Source: Branchiostoma floridae (lineage: Eukaryota > Chordata > Leptocardii > Amphioxiformes > Branchiostomatidae). Taken from it: 64,000 bases of DNA. This document shows positions 21,026-34,700 of the stretch, piece after piece. Where the stretch lies: positions 9,873,539-9,937,538 of the forward strand of contig NC_049990.1 in NCBI RefSeq assembly GCF_000003815.2. Direction: 5' to 3'. Every line of letters begins with the position of its first letter. Within the stretch, counting starts at the first letter, position 1. The notes under the pieces were generated by a model. It worked only from the letters and a program-made list of their open reading frames with translations. It ran no database searches and was not told the DNA's origin. Position numbers and translations under genes: made by a program.

Positions 21026-22725
21026 TTAACTCTCCTTCCTGCTGAAGATACGGGTCCTGCTGGCTGAGAAGGTCGCACTGCTGATCACCTCCATCCACCT
21101 GGGCAGCACAAATACAGCAAGATAAACAGTCATGTCTCCATCTGCTGTCTATTATCACAGCACAAATACAGCAGGATAAACAGTTATGTCTCCATCTGCT
21201 GTTCATCATCACAGTACAAGTACAGCAAGCAAGATAAACAGTTATGTCTTTATGTATAAATGCAGAAAGATAAGCAGTTATGTCTCCATCTGCTGTTCAT
21301 CATCACAGTACAAGTACAGCAAGCAAGATAAACAGTTATGTCTTTATGTATAAATGCAGCAAGAAAAACAGTTATGTATCTATCTGCTGTTTATCACCAC
21401 AGTACAAATACAGCAAGCAAGATAAACAGTTATGTCTTTATGTATAAATGCAGAAAGATAAGCAGTTATGTCTCCATCTGCTGTTCATCATCACAGTACA
21501 AGTACAGCAAGCAAGATAAACAGTTATGTCTTTACGTATAAATGCAGCAAGATAAACAGTTATGTATCTACCTGCTGTCTATTATCAGCTTTCATCAACT
21601 GATTACCAGAATGATATTTAGAACATGTTTTAAACAACTTTTACACAAGTTTTAAACAGATCACAAATGCACATCAAATGACCTTTGGATTAGAAGGAAA
21701 CTCCATGTTTAGAATCCATGGGAAAGAAAGTTATCGAGATCTGTACTGTAAACCAGCCTGAGTACCAGTGCATCACAAGAATTCATAAAACAGTTCCTCT
21801 TTCTCAGACATTCCCACATGCTATACTTTACTTGCAGTCAAGAAATAGAGATCAGTTTCAAACTGGACATGGAATATTGGTTTGCCAACAAATTGGATAC
21901 AACTCGATACACATCTGATGCTACATGTATCTTCACAAGCAAGGGCACACAACTGACCGGCCAAAGGTGTACTCGCTCTCCGCGCGGAAGAAGTACACGT
22001 GTGTCTTGAACTGGAGCTTGAAGACGTAGTCCTTGTGGATGTTGTCTGTTTCTGCAGGGGTGGACACCTGGTAACCCAGCAGGGGCAGGCTGGCCAGGGG
22101 GTAGTCATCCTGGAAACCAATTATAGGTCAGACTCTTAACAACACAGAAAAGTGTGAGAAGTTTAACACCATTGGTGGAGAAGGCCTAGTGTCGCAAGGA
22201 TATAAAAAGTAGTCATCCTGTAAGCCAATCACACAATCAGACTCTTAATGACACTTGTATTCCAGAAAAGTGTGAGAACTTTAATGCCTTTGGTGGAGAA
22301 GGCCTTTTGACACAAGTATAAGAGGGGACATATATCCTGTAAACCAATCACATGATCAGACTCTTAACAAGACTTGTATTCCAGGTAAGTGCGAGAACTT
22401 TAACATCATTGGTGGAGAAGGCCTTGTGACACAAGGATGAGAACGGGGCATAAATGGTTGAGACAGAACATTGTGCATCATTTGTGACTGATGTGTTTCA
22501 GACATGCACACATATGAAAAGGTCAACACCATTGGTGATTAATGTTTTGCGACAAAATGGGTGGGAGGGGGTATAAATGGTCAAGTCAGTATGTTGTTTA
22601 CTATTTGTACATCATACCTGATGGGTCTTGTAGAAAAACAGACAGAAGTTGGTGAAGACCACCCAAAGCTTTTGCCATCCGTTGCTGTTCTTGAATTTTC
22701 TCAGTAGATATCCACTCAGCTGGTT
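21026..22725 (-). CDS. farp: FARP exons 26-28: second PH domain and C-terminus
   Basis: Exon 22618-22725: [20 protein letters not shown], then [16 protein letters not shown]. Exon 21958-22109: [20 protein letters not shown], then [20 protein letters not shown]. Exon 21026-21098: [20 protein letters not shown] and the TAA stop at 21026-21028. The C-terminal tail beyond the Trp helix is only about 22 residues. The last exon is squeezed between two unrelated tandem arrays. Confidence 0.94.
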
Positions 22726-25700
22726 CTGTGAAAGACAAGAAAAACAATCACACACTTTTACTTGTTATCTATGAAATAAAGTTTCTACTGTTTCACCTAC
22801 CGGTATGTATCAAAATGTTGTAAATTTTGAAGAATTATGACTGTGTCTTGTGAAGTGATAATTAATATCATCAGTCATGTGACAAGAGACTAAGACAAGA
22901 TTTACCGGGTCGAAAGAGAGATACATTTGTAGATTGTATTTTGAAAGCTCCAAAAGTAGCTCCAAAAATATGCTGTGTGAAATTGCTAGAATATTTCGTC
23001 AAAGGCATATCAAAAAACATTTGAATGTGCATCCTTCTGACCTCCACAGACTTGGTATGGTCCGCCATGCTGACGCTGGTGTTGCGGTGCCAGCACACGT
23101 GCATGGTCGTGTTGGCACGGTGGTGGGTGTGGGTGCGGTCCAGCGATCCCCGCGGGGAATGAATGTCATCTTCCGACTCGTCCTGTCCGTCCTCTCGGTC
23201 TGTACCCATCTCGTCAGATGACCCTGGATACACATTAATCAGTTAATCCCATTTGTCCTTGTTTTCTTGGGCATAGAAAATCAACTGCCTCAAGGAATGC
23301 ATGTAACATACCAGTCCTGTATCATAAGTATAAACTACAAGCTGCACAAGAGACTGATTTGCTTTGAGCTATCATGCAAAAGAGAACATCAAATGGTCAG
23401 TCATGCATTAGTGAACCTTGTCAGTCATGTCATTGGATTGTCAAGAAGGCAGTGACAACTCCCACTGTTAACAAGGATCATAGGCAAAGTTTTCTGACAC
23501 AAAGCATCTACATGTTTTTCACACATCTATGATTGTTTCTAAATACCGTAAATTTGTAGTAAACCTATCACATGATGAATGTGATGTCTGTATCTACTCA
23601 CTGCTGAAGGAGGAGTCCTGGGAGCCCAGTCCTCTCTCCGCTGCGTTCACAATCACGTCATTGATGTCCTCCATCCACTTGTCTTTCTCCTCAGTCGTAC
23701 TGTAGGGGAGGCAGGAGGTAACATGCATGATATATAACCAACATGGTGAACTTAAGTTGCAGGTTTTTTGAAAGGCTGTCAGTAGAAATATACAGAGTAA
23801 CATAGCTTCAGAAGCATCAGCCAAATGCAGAAAATGAACAGTTATCTTCCTTCCAACACACGTATACATGACATTGTACACAAAATGGCCATGTAAAAGA
23901 ACACGATCATAATCTTAGACCCTATTGTGTAAAAATCATGGTGAAATATCAACATGTCTACATGAAAGTTTATATGATCAAACATACAACTAATTCTTTC
24001 ATTGAAATATACCAAATTTGAAACTTTTTGGACATTACACAGGAAACACTGTTGAGACACTGGTTAAAAAACCTCATGTTCTAACCTGACAAAGCTAGCT
24101 ACAGAAGCACATACCTTGCTGCCACCACCACAGACTTGTTGGTACTGTAGACGGTGAAACAGTTGGCCACAGCACGCTCCATCTCACTCTCCTCAACCTG
24201 AACCAAACACAGTACATTACCACAGGGCTTCATCAATGATATGGGGAAATTACAGTACTTAGCATGTGCTGTCCCTGTGTTACCCTTATTCAAAATTTCC
24301 TCATCTCAACCCAAACAGCATACACAGGTTCTGCAATGTGAAATTCCTAAATGTTATTACATCAACAACAAGTCTGATTAATGACTAGTCCTATCAACTC
24401 TCACCTACACTTCCTGCCACTTTGATAAGTCTGACCTTTGCAGTCATCTTCCCACTCCCTTCCTGTCACTGTACTGACAGTGCATTCTCCAGGCACAAAC
24501 CAACCCGAACAACTACACACAATAAAAACATGGATCGTCTAATTTTTAGTCTGTTTGTGCAGAAGCCAGTGTACAATGTATTTCCAACTCACCACCATGC
24601 CCCGTACAGGCAGTTGACCATGAACCTTGAACTGGTTTGTAGCCGTCACGCCCTTACTGGTGTACAGGATCATATCCGAAAACTGCAGAGGGAAAAAGAA
24701 TACATTAGCATGAAAGCACACCCGTATGTGTAACCAATAATGTTACTAATCAAACCATCATCTTTTTGAGAAATAACTTAGAGGAACAACAAAATAATTC
24801 CAGTTTTTGGACCTTTTAACCCAAATCTTGTTTACTGTAGGTTATCCCCATTGCAATTTACCAGTCCCTCCACAAATCCACATCCACACATTTGACTGTA
24901 GCAGACCATACTGACCAGGAAAAACATCCTCTGTTGGAAGCCCTTTCTGGACAACTTGTGGAGACAGCCTTCTCTGATGAACTCCTATAAGAGGGAAGAA
25001 GTACAAGAAGTTGAATCAACTGTACAGACACTGGTCTCACTTCAAATGAAGCTCATTTATCAAAAGCCTAAATGTCTTCTTAAATAGCACAATAGTCAAA
25101 GGATAAACAATGTTCTGTATAGGGTTAATTTCTCCATGCAGACTGTCACAGGTTGCACCATACCCTTCCAGGTTGTACCAGGTTGTCACAGCTCACTAAA
25201 TCTCTCTGCAGCTCAGTCAGCTTCTGAAAGTTCTCCTGAACAAAAACAGCAGAAAGAGTTTTGTGAAATTGTTTTGAACACATTGTCAAACTTTTCCTCT
25301 TTTCCAGATATGCCAAAGCACAAAATGCATTCAAAGAGCAACATTTCTGCTAGCTTATTTCTTACAATATGTAAGGGTTTGCTTATACTTACCAGTCTAT
25401 TCATGCTGTCCTGGACGTTACTGGTAGCTTCCATGATCTCAGCCAATGCAGCTACAAAAAAAAAAGAAGGAAGGAAAGGTGTTAATTAGGGCTGGGTATC
25501 GGTACAGCGTACCGGTACAAAACCGGTTTTTCTTATTGGACCGGTCCAGAAAAACCGGACCTGAAAAAATTAGGTGGACCGGATGTTGGACCGATTAGAA
25601 AATTAACATATTATTTTATCAGGCATTCATACGTTTTTGGCGCTTGCAGTTGGAAGAAAATGGAAGAGTGAAGTAGAGTAGAGTTTATAGTAATTTCTAC

Positions 25701-28700
25701 CAATGTTTACAGTCAATCGTACAGGTGCAGTTAGCGTTGTAGTGTTTTAAAACGCCAGTGTTATGTCTAATACTCCACCAAATAGATTTCTTTGTACTGA
25801 AATGGACCATTGTTATGAGTCATACTGAATCAGGTCCAGGTTCAGGTCCGGACCTGGACCTGATTCTCTGGACCTGAACCGGACCTGGACCTGAATTTTC
25901 TGTACCGGTACCCAGCCCTAGTGTTAATCATTTGAAAAGTGCATATTTTCATCTCTTGGACCTAAATCAAAACTTAAATACAGGAAAGCTCTCTATTTAC
26001 AAAACTCATCTATTACAATACAGAATTACAGAAACACTCACCTCTGCAGTCCTTGTAGTCCCTGTGATCCACTGGGTAGTGTTTCACCAGTCCTGAAGAA
26101 AGGGTAAAATTCAAAATGCTTGTTTCTTGAATTTGAAATTTAAAATGAAATTTTATGACACACGCACACACACATAGCTTCCTGGGTTATGCTGCTGAAC
26201 AACAAAAACAGTTACACAACAAGTGCTCGAGAAAACATGACCTTCTTGGCAAAGGTAGGGTCTGATTAGCATAAAGCAAACAGAGTTGTGAAAGGTAACA
26301 TATGGGGTTGTGGAACTCCTTTATGTTGAAGCATTACTCACTCTCCAGGATGAGTCTGTAGTGCAGGAGCCTCTGTGCTGGCTTCAGCAGGAAGGTGTTG
26401 AGTGGCAGGTAGCACACCTTCTGCATCTCAAACTCCTTGTACACGTTCTCCAGCTTCTGGTTCCTCCTGGTGGCCTTCTCCATCTCCAGCAGAATCTCCT
26501 CATGTTTCTCAATGTGCTGCATGTACAACTGAAGAGAAGGGGAGGGGTGACCCAGTGTCAAGTAAAAAAAGTCCTTCTCGTGCCTGATGATGCATAGGGC
26601 AGCACCCATCCCTGTTTCAGTAGCCCTGGACCATACAGCTTTGTGCAACCACTACAGCAGGGGTGTTTGTTCAACTTCCATATACTTTCTTGAATGCTGA
26701 GTACTATGCAGAGAAGAAAGCATGTTTGTACCATTTATGAAGTCTTTGGTATGACTCGGCCGGGGATCACGATCTACCGAATACAAGGCGAACACTCAAC
26801 CCACTCAGCCACTGCACCAGTACGTACCAGTGTGCCTAAAAAAGCATTACGTTTTGTCTCAAGCAAATAGTTTCAGTTTCACCTGCTGGAAGAGAAGAGG
26901 AGGGGTGACCCAGTGTGACACATTTCACTTCGAGATTAAAAAAGAACATTACGTTTTGTCTCACAATATCATCATGCATCAAAAGTAACGCAAGCTATAC
27001 AATTTGTGTAAACACAATATCAAATGGGATACAGACTGTGATTGGAAAGGCTGCACTTAAAGTCAGCGTGATAAAAGTGAATCAATCGTATAACCTGACC
27101 CTTAGCTCCTCTCACAACCTCAATGATGAGTTTTTCATGAATTGTAAAGGCTCAAGTAAACAAATACAGCCTGTGTCAGATTTTCTACCCAACCCTCTAC
27201 TTATATGTTTTCCACTTTTTAGCTTCAAAAGTTCTGAGACATAAGGAAATGACATTGACAAGGTGAATATCAAATTGCCTACCTTGAGTGACTTCATGTT
27301 CTTCAGCAGGATGTCTCCAATCCTTTGATAGTCCCCTTTCAGGTGTGCATTGGACCTCCCCTCCCTATTCAACACATAAACATAGCTGGTTAGACAGGTA
27401 GAGATTTGAGTCTACCTCGATTTAACATATGAAACACATGAAATCTGTAGTTAGTTTTTGATCAAGATGACAACTAAATAAACATTTGACCCCTCTAAGC
27501 TGGTTAATTAATCAGTTCAGTAGAACTTGACCTATTTTGTGCGGCTGATGCAGATTTACTTCCCCATTTGATGCAGTTTGCTGCAGTATGTCGCATTTAA
27601 GTCAGAAATGCCCCAAACCCATAATGATACTAAACGCACATACAGGCATCAAATATGTGCATCCCTGATATATACATTGTATGGGTCTGCAAGTATTGAA
27701 CTTGTACAACACATCACCGTGTACTCACCACAGAGCCATTCTCTGCTCTATCTCCTTCAGGAAACCCCTGTGGAACTCGTACAGGGGGTCAAAGTTGTCG
27801 AATAGCAGGTGTGCCAGGGACTCTGTGATGGACATGTCCTGGATAACTGCATTCCTGAACCACTGGGGACACAGAGAAAACAAGATGATCTTTAAAAAAG
27901 CTGTCCACCCAGGCTGTTTCCAGCTTTAAATTATTTTCTGTCTTCCTCATTGTTTGGGAGCCCTTGTTGTTGGTTTTAGTGATAATGGTGAAGATGAAAT
28001 GGTGGCAGAAGCTAGCTGTTATGACTAGTATAGACCTTGTCATACCATGCCCTCCCCATCAGAAATGAAGGACATTTTATCAAATGACACTGGATAATGA
28101 GTGCTCACTACATCTTACTGATGGAATACTACATAATACCGGATAAGAAAAACTAAGTACTTGAGATATTAAGTTTCTTACCACAACTATAACTTCAAGA
28201 TCCTTCAGGTACCTGTGCAGACAAAAAACAATGTTTAACACAGTTACAAGAGCCAGGTACGTCAAGCAATGATAAAGCTGTCAACTGTGTGACAGCACCT
28301 CCTTGTGTTTTAGCACAGTACTGCAGCATCAGCTGTACACTACAAATTACAAAACATTTGGAAGGAACACAACATTCTGTTAATTATCATTTTTAGTTTT
28401 CTTCTTTCTGTATTTCCTCCAATTAAGAACCAAAAGATACTTACAGGTGGACAATGATATACACACAAAAGCATCTACTGTGCAACTCAGAATATTGTCA
28501 AACAGGAAAGTGTCCCTTACGTTCTTTCTGTGGACAAGAGCTCCTTGGCAATGTAGTAAGCCTTGTCTGCTGGGTACCGCTGAAAGGCAAGAGCACAATT
28601 GTAAGTACATGTACATTACAACAAATTCTACAGGCTGGCAAAAACTAGGTGTAGTACGAAAATAAGACTACATCTTTGGGACATAAAGAAACAGCAAGGC

Positions 28701-31700
28701 ATTTTTGTTTTACCACCATGATAACTCATATGATAGTGGCCTTTTGACTTAGCAACAAAAAAAACAACCAAAAATAGGTTGAAGGTATTTGTCAACCATA
28801 TTTACATGTACGACATGTGTACTAGGGCATACACCCCAGAGAATTCAGCTTCACAGGGGAATGTATGTATGCGTCCTGTTATCTGACAAAACAACATCCA
28901 ACTGTTCCATGCAGTAAAACAAAAATTATGAAAACATGCAACAATCATGAGGATGTAATTAACCATGTTCTGTTTACCATGCACCCTATGTAGATTGATG
29001 GACCTTATTTCCAGGTGATTGGAAGACGTGGTTTGGTCCTTGTTACATCATTATTACCTTGGTGTTCTTTAGTACCTTCTTTCTTGTCTCATCCTCCTCT
29101 TGTGAGGGTGCCGTCACCAGCGGACTCCTGTCCTGGCTGATGACGGAGGGTTGGGGGGACGTGGAAACGGACGACAGTGGGCTCAGCATCGGCGATTTCT
29201 CCGCGCTCACGTTTCCCGGAATGTCGCCAATGGAGGACGGGTCGATCTTACGGACTTTGGTCGGAGTCTCGGGAATTCTGTCTGTTGTTGGTGGGGAAAA
29301 GTTTGCACTTAGATTACTTGTGTTTTCAATGCTTGTTAATCCAAGTCTAACTGAATGCGACAAACATTGGCCTAACTTACCACACAGGGACTTGAGGATA
29401 TGGCTGTCTGTGTGTACATGCTCGTTTTTTTTTGTGTGTGGGCATGAGTGGGTGGGTGTGCACGTATGTGTCTGTGCTTTGTGTATGCTTGAGTGCATGT
29501 ATGTGCTTTCTTTTGCGTATAAATTTTGACTTCAACTTCTATGGCTAAAGTTCACAGTTTACATCCAATGATCAAGAACGAAACTTCTTACAATTATTGG
29601 TCCAAGTCTTAAAAGGAAGATATTTAAAGGTTGTTAAACTTGCGCTGTTTTTTAAGTTAAGAATCTAAATGTATGATCATCTTGTAATTATACAGAAAGT
29701 TTCATTGTATTAAAATTGACTCTTTATTAGCTTCTGTACCAGAAGAATCAATGGGAACATGAATATCACCTCAAGACGTACAACCTTTAAGGCTAATAAA
29801 CCTGAGGCAACAGAAATAAAGGTAGCTTCATCAAAATGACAACTTTCTTTATAGTTTGTGAAAAGGCCCTTCACAGTCCTCGATGATTATATTCTGGACC
29901 ACTGATACTTGGTTGTTGAAGAATAAGCCGTGTTTAACAATCGTTTGACTTAACGAATACATTTGAAATTTGGTGTTAAATTTCAAATCATATTTTGTCT
30001 CTGCCACGTTTGTACTAATGTCATAGAGGAAAAGACTAATTGAATCAACTAAATGTATGCTTTTACATTGCTTTAGTATTGTGTTAACAGTTATTTGAAA
30101 CATATTTCCTGCTGTCTCTTTTTAGATTGTTTGGACATGATGTTAGTCTTGTTTGTGTGGCACAAACTATGGCTGTTCAGTATTGTAAGGTTCTTGTTTG
30201 CCAAGTTTGTAGACATATACTTTTTTAAAATCGTCTAAGAACAATTTATGGGGGAGGGGGCACCTGGAGGGCATGTTCTCAGCTACCATTGTGTACCCTT
30301 GGCTGAGTAGCAATTGTCATTCTTTTACCTTGCACAGGTTCTTTACAGTGTGAGAGAAAGATGGAAAGTCTCAACTATGTTCTGTTAAACATGGTTAAAC
30401 TATCTGAGTGGGTCCTTCCTAGCAGGTGTAATGGTAAGTGCAGTCACATTTATCGGTACAAGTTAAAAGTTACTACTTTACTGAATTCATGATAAATAGA
30501 TATGAGACTTGATGAGAATGTTTGCATAGAAACATTTAAAAAAGCTTGACTTCCCTTAATCGTAAACTGATAAATTAGACCTACCGCTTCCCCATCTTAT
30601 GAAAATATGAAGTAAAGTGTAAGATGTAAGAAGACCCTGGGTTAATCACAAACAAGAGTGTGCTAACAGACGGCAGTTAGTTAGTCACGTTGATGCCTTT
30701 ATGGCGATGGAGAGAGTGGAACCAACGAGGATGCAGCATGCAGCATGACACACCAGATAACAGACACCACAAACAACCACAACACGCTTTAGTCTGACAT
30801 GGAAGGACTTTATTTCTCCACAGAAGACCTATCACCAAGGTCCGTGAACTTGACAGTGGAAGACAGTTGTGCAGAGGTGTTACTTTGACCTTCAGTGGGT
30901 AAAATGGCTTTTTCGACTTACATGTAACTAGTACCGGTGATCAACGTCTTTTCACAAAACTGATAATATATTGCTCCTGGCTAACTCGTCATGCAAGTCT
31001 TAGTGGAAATACTGTCAGATGTATATTGAATATCAACCTGCCTAAAGATATCTTGAAAAATATATGAACTAGATGGTACAAAGAAGACCTACTGTCCGTT
31101 TACTTAGAATATATGTACACACATTGCAGCTTGAATACTTCTTTATCAGCTCCTACCCCGAGGCAATGCCAAAAATGAAGAAATCTTGTTAAACCCGTAC
31201 TATGAATCTGTGGGTAAAATTTGGTAACCTACATGGAGGCAGATGTGTCTACTGCTTAATTATTCCAATTTTCCTGCACATCGCTTGTAAAATTAGATTA
31301 ACAATGTCATGGTTCCTATTCAAGTTTGCAACAGTCATGTATTAATACATTACATGCCCTATATGACTATGAAATGTGGTGATATTCTGTTATATATATT
31401 CTGTAAAATTTGCTTTTCATGCACAAGCAGGATGGAAATAGTAGAGAAAAACCAGCCCAGTTTGGTCCTGTTTGCCATAGGAGTCATACACTTCACATGG
31501 AATCATGAACATGTATCCATGGAGACCAGATAGGTAACCATGGATACCAGACATGTATCCATGGAGACCAGACGGTTAACCAGACCAGATGTAACTATGA
31601 ATACAAGACATGTATCCATGGAGACCAGATAGGTAACCATGGATACCAGACATGTATCCATGGAGACCGATGTGCAACTATAGAGACTAAACAGGTAGTC

Positions 31701-34700
31701 ATGGATACTGGACATGTAACTATGGTTGACTGACATGACATGTAAATTTTAGAAAAGGAATAGCCTGATAGTGATCGAATATCAAACGAAACAACATATG
31801 ACCACACTTCATACTAAGCTACTTTTTGGAGTTTGTAATTTTGTAATTGTCAACTCAGATTTTCCATGTACAATAACACCACTACAAAGTGTAGGTCTCC
31901 CATGGACAGGACCAAAGCCAGGACTTGGCTGAAACTGGTTCAGTTAACACCCCAGCCTGTACTTTTACATTTCTTGTGTCTATCACATAAAAATTGGAAT
32001 ATAATGTCTCAGAATGCCATAATATTCTGGTTCTTTTGCACAGTTAGACGAATGTCTGTATTAAACAAGAAAAAGTTACCTGCCTTATTCCAGATGGTGA
32101 TTTTGCATTCAAAAACAAACTCCAAGAGTTAGTAGATGTAAGTTTAGACACATAAAATAGTACAAACAGTGTACAATGATTTTTGGCATACCCAAACCCA
32201 CAGGAGACATGAACATGCAGAGAGAGACTGCTCCACACAAATGACAAATGCGAAGTGATGATGCAACTATCCTGTCCAAAACAGTGTAAACTAAGACTGA
32301 GCTGATAAAAGGTGGCTTATATTCAGTTCATGTTCGCTTACTTTGACCCTTTTGTTATGTGGCTTCTTATTAAAAATTTTAAAAAATAGCACAGCAAAAG
32401 CTTGTATAAAGCTTGAAATGGTCTAAATTCTTCAAGAAATCACAGCAAAAAATTGCATCAAACATGTATATAAATGTGAAAACAAAGGCTTTACATATCA
32501 AAAAGACTAGTAGTAGTAGTAGAGTTTAAGATCAAATGTTTCGCCAGATTTAATAGTATTGCCTAGAATTGCCTACATGAAGAGCCTGGAACGACTAAAA
32601 GTTAAGTGCAAAAAAGGCTTCTTTAGTATGGTAAGGGTTAAACTGTACAACAGAAAAGTCTTTGTTACTGAGGCTCTTTGGAAAGATTCAGCCTTTCTCT
32701 ACACATAATACAGCAGAAGGTATTTTTGCAATCAGAATTCTAACAGTAATGTTGACAGTGCTGAATCACTGCGGTCACCGGCATCTGCGTATTGGCGGCT
32801 CGTGTCGCTAACTATACGAACTCATCCAAGCAGTCACACAACTGCCATGATACACATAAATAAAGCTCCATAAAACACTATGAATATGGGTCTTCAAATG
32901 TTTGTTGAGTAGAAAAGCAACCAAAAGGAAGCGACATAAACATTGCCACCATTGTACTCCCAAGGGAGAGTGGCCGTGAAGGTGGCAGACTAGAGAACGC
33001 TCCAAAGATTTATTTGACTGTAACAAATGATTCGTGCTGTCTATGAAAATAAGACTTGACAGAGAGATGTAGATGATATTTTCATATAATCAGGCAGAGT
33101 TTTGTTGATGTTGCCGGTGTCGTTTTTTCGTAATGTTTTTTTTAGTCGGGCATTCACAATCAGTGCATTCAGCCCATTGCCCGTAAAACATCAGCTGGAT
33201 TGTTCTAGGTACAGCCTTCCTCATGTGAGACAAGAAGTACATACAGTCACGATTTTACTGTCAAAAGAAAGCTAAAATATATCATACTATTAATTTTTTT
33301 CTGTGTACTTAGATTTACCACTTACTTCTGAAGAGAGCAAAATATACAAAAAAGCGTACCGAGTTAGGCACACTGTCCAGCGTAGCACAAAATTGGAAGG
33401 TTACAGACACGAAATTGTCTCTCAGTGTTTGCCGCTTGTAACAGTCGCAGCGCGAAAGTTTCATGAACCACATGAATGCATTTCTTGTTCAAGTATGTTG
33501 TTCAAATCTATGAGTAAAAAATTCAGTCATCAAAATTTGACCACTCTCAGACAACTAGCGATAGAGCGCCATGAGTTTGAGCGCAAGAAAAAGCGTACCG
33601 TGTTGGGGCACCTCCCGTTATAACGTTAAAGCCAATAAGATAAAGAATCAAGACTGTCATAATACTTTCCTATCATCAATGAAATATAGGTTATACATTT
33701 GTAGAGTTATTAATTTGGTTGTTGAGGGATTTACAAACCTGAATATGCATTTACTTTCAAAAATATTCTTGGATAAGATAAGAAATATGCCAATACTCAA
33801 TAATCATCACAATATTCAGATTAATTGATGAATAAGAGCCAATATGAAGGTCCGTCTTTGAAATAGCAAGATTTTAAATAATATCTCTATGGCTTATAAT
33901 CATCTCTATCAAATTCTAAGAAACATGCTGTCCTCATTTTATAAGTTTTTAGGCTTTTTTTGTGCACTTTTCAGTAATAACTCTTTATTAGGGGTGTCCA
34001 CTTTGTTAAAGAAACAAAATTGTCTTCAGATGTTGTAAATCTTCAGTGCATCTATAAAGTTTAGACATCCAGGTAAATAGTCCATGCAAGCAATTGGATA
34101 GACTTTGGAAACAGTTTCCAAATCCAAACCCTAAAAAATTTGTAGTTCTGCATGATCAGCTTTTTATGAAAGTATTCAGAAGGACCAGTCCTTCAGAAAT
34201 TTATTCACGATCCTTGGACTATTGGCAAGATTTAAACTCAAGAAGTGGACTACCCCCCACCTAATGTGTACTTTATAACCCTAACATGTATTACAAGGAA
34301 ACAGATAGCTTCAGCTTCTAACTATTTCAAAGAAATATGAAGTTGTCCAAACAACGTTTGAGTATTGCAGACTGTAAGATTCAAAGTTTCTGAGCTGCAC
34401 ATCAGAAAAACTACTTTTGTATGAAGTTCAAAGCTCAATGAGGCTATGATAGACAGCAAAAAGATTGACAATTCCATGCTGTAGTGTTCATGGAAAGACA
34501 GAATATGTACATCATACGTTTTAGATAGTTCAAAAAGTCAGATACATTTGCTAAAGTTGTGTCTTATGCTTTGAAAGTGGACACTCCAGAAAATCTGGCC
34601 TGTTTCAGTAAAGTCCACAGACAGTGGGTAATAATATTCATATTTTGGTAGGTATTATAAACTTCAAGTCCTGGCTACGTTCCTATATTTCTTCATATAA

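Noticed and set aside
26757-26825. A genuine tRNA gene on the minus strand
   Set aside because: Boxes A and B are recognisable, but the arms cannot all be paired and the anticodon stem is not clear. A SINE head is more likely.
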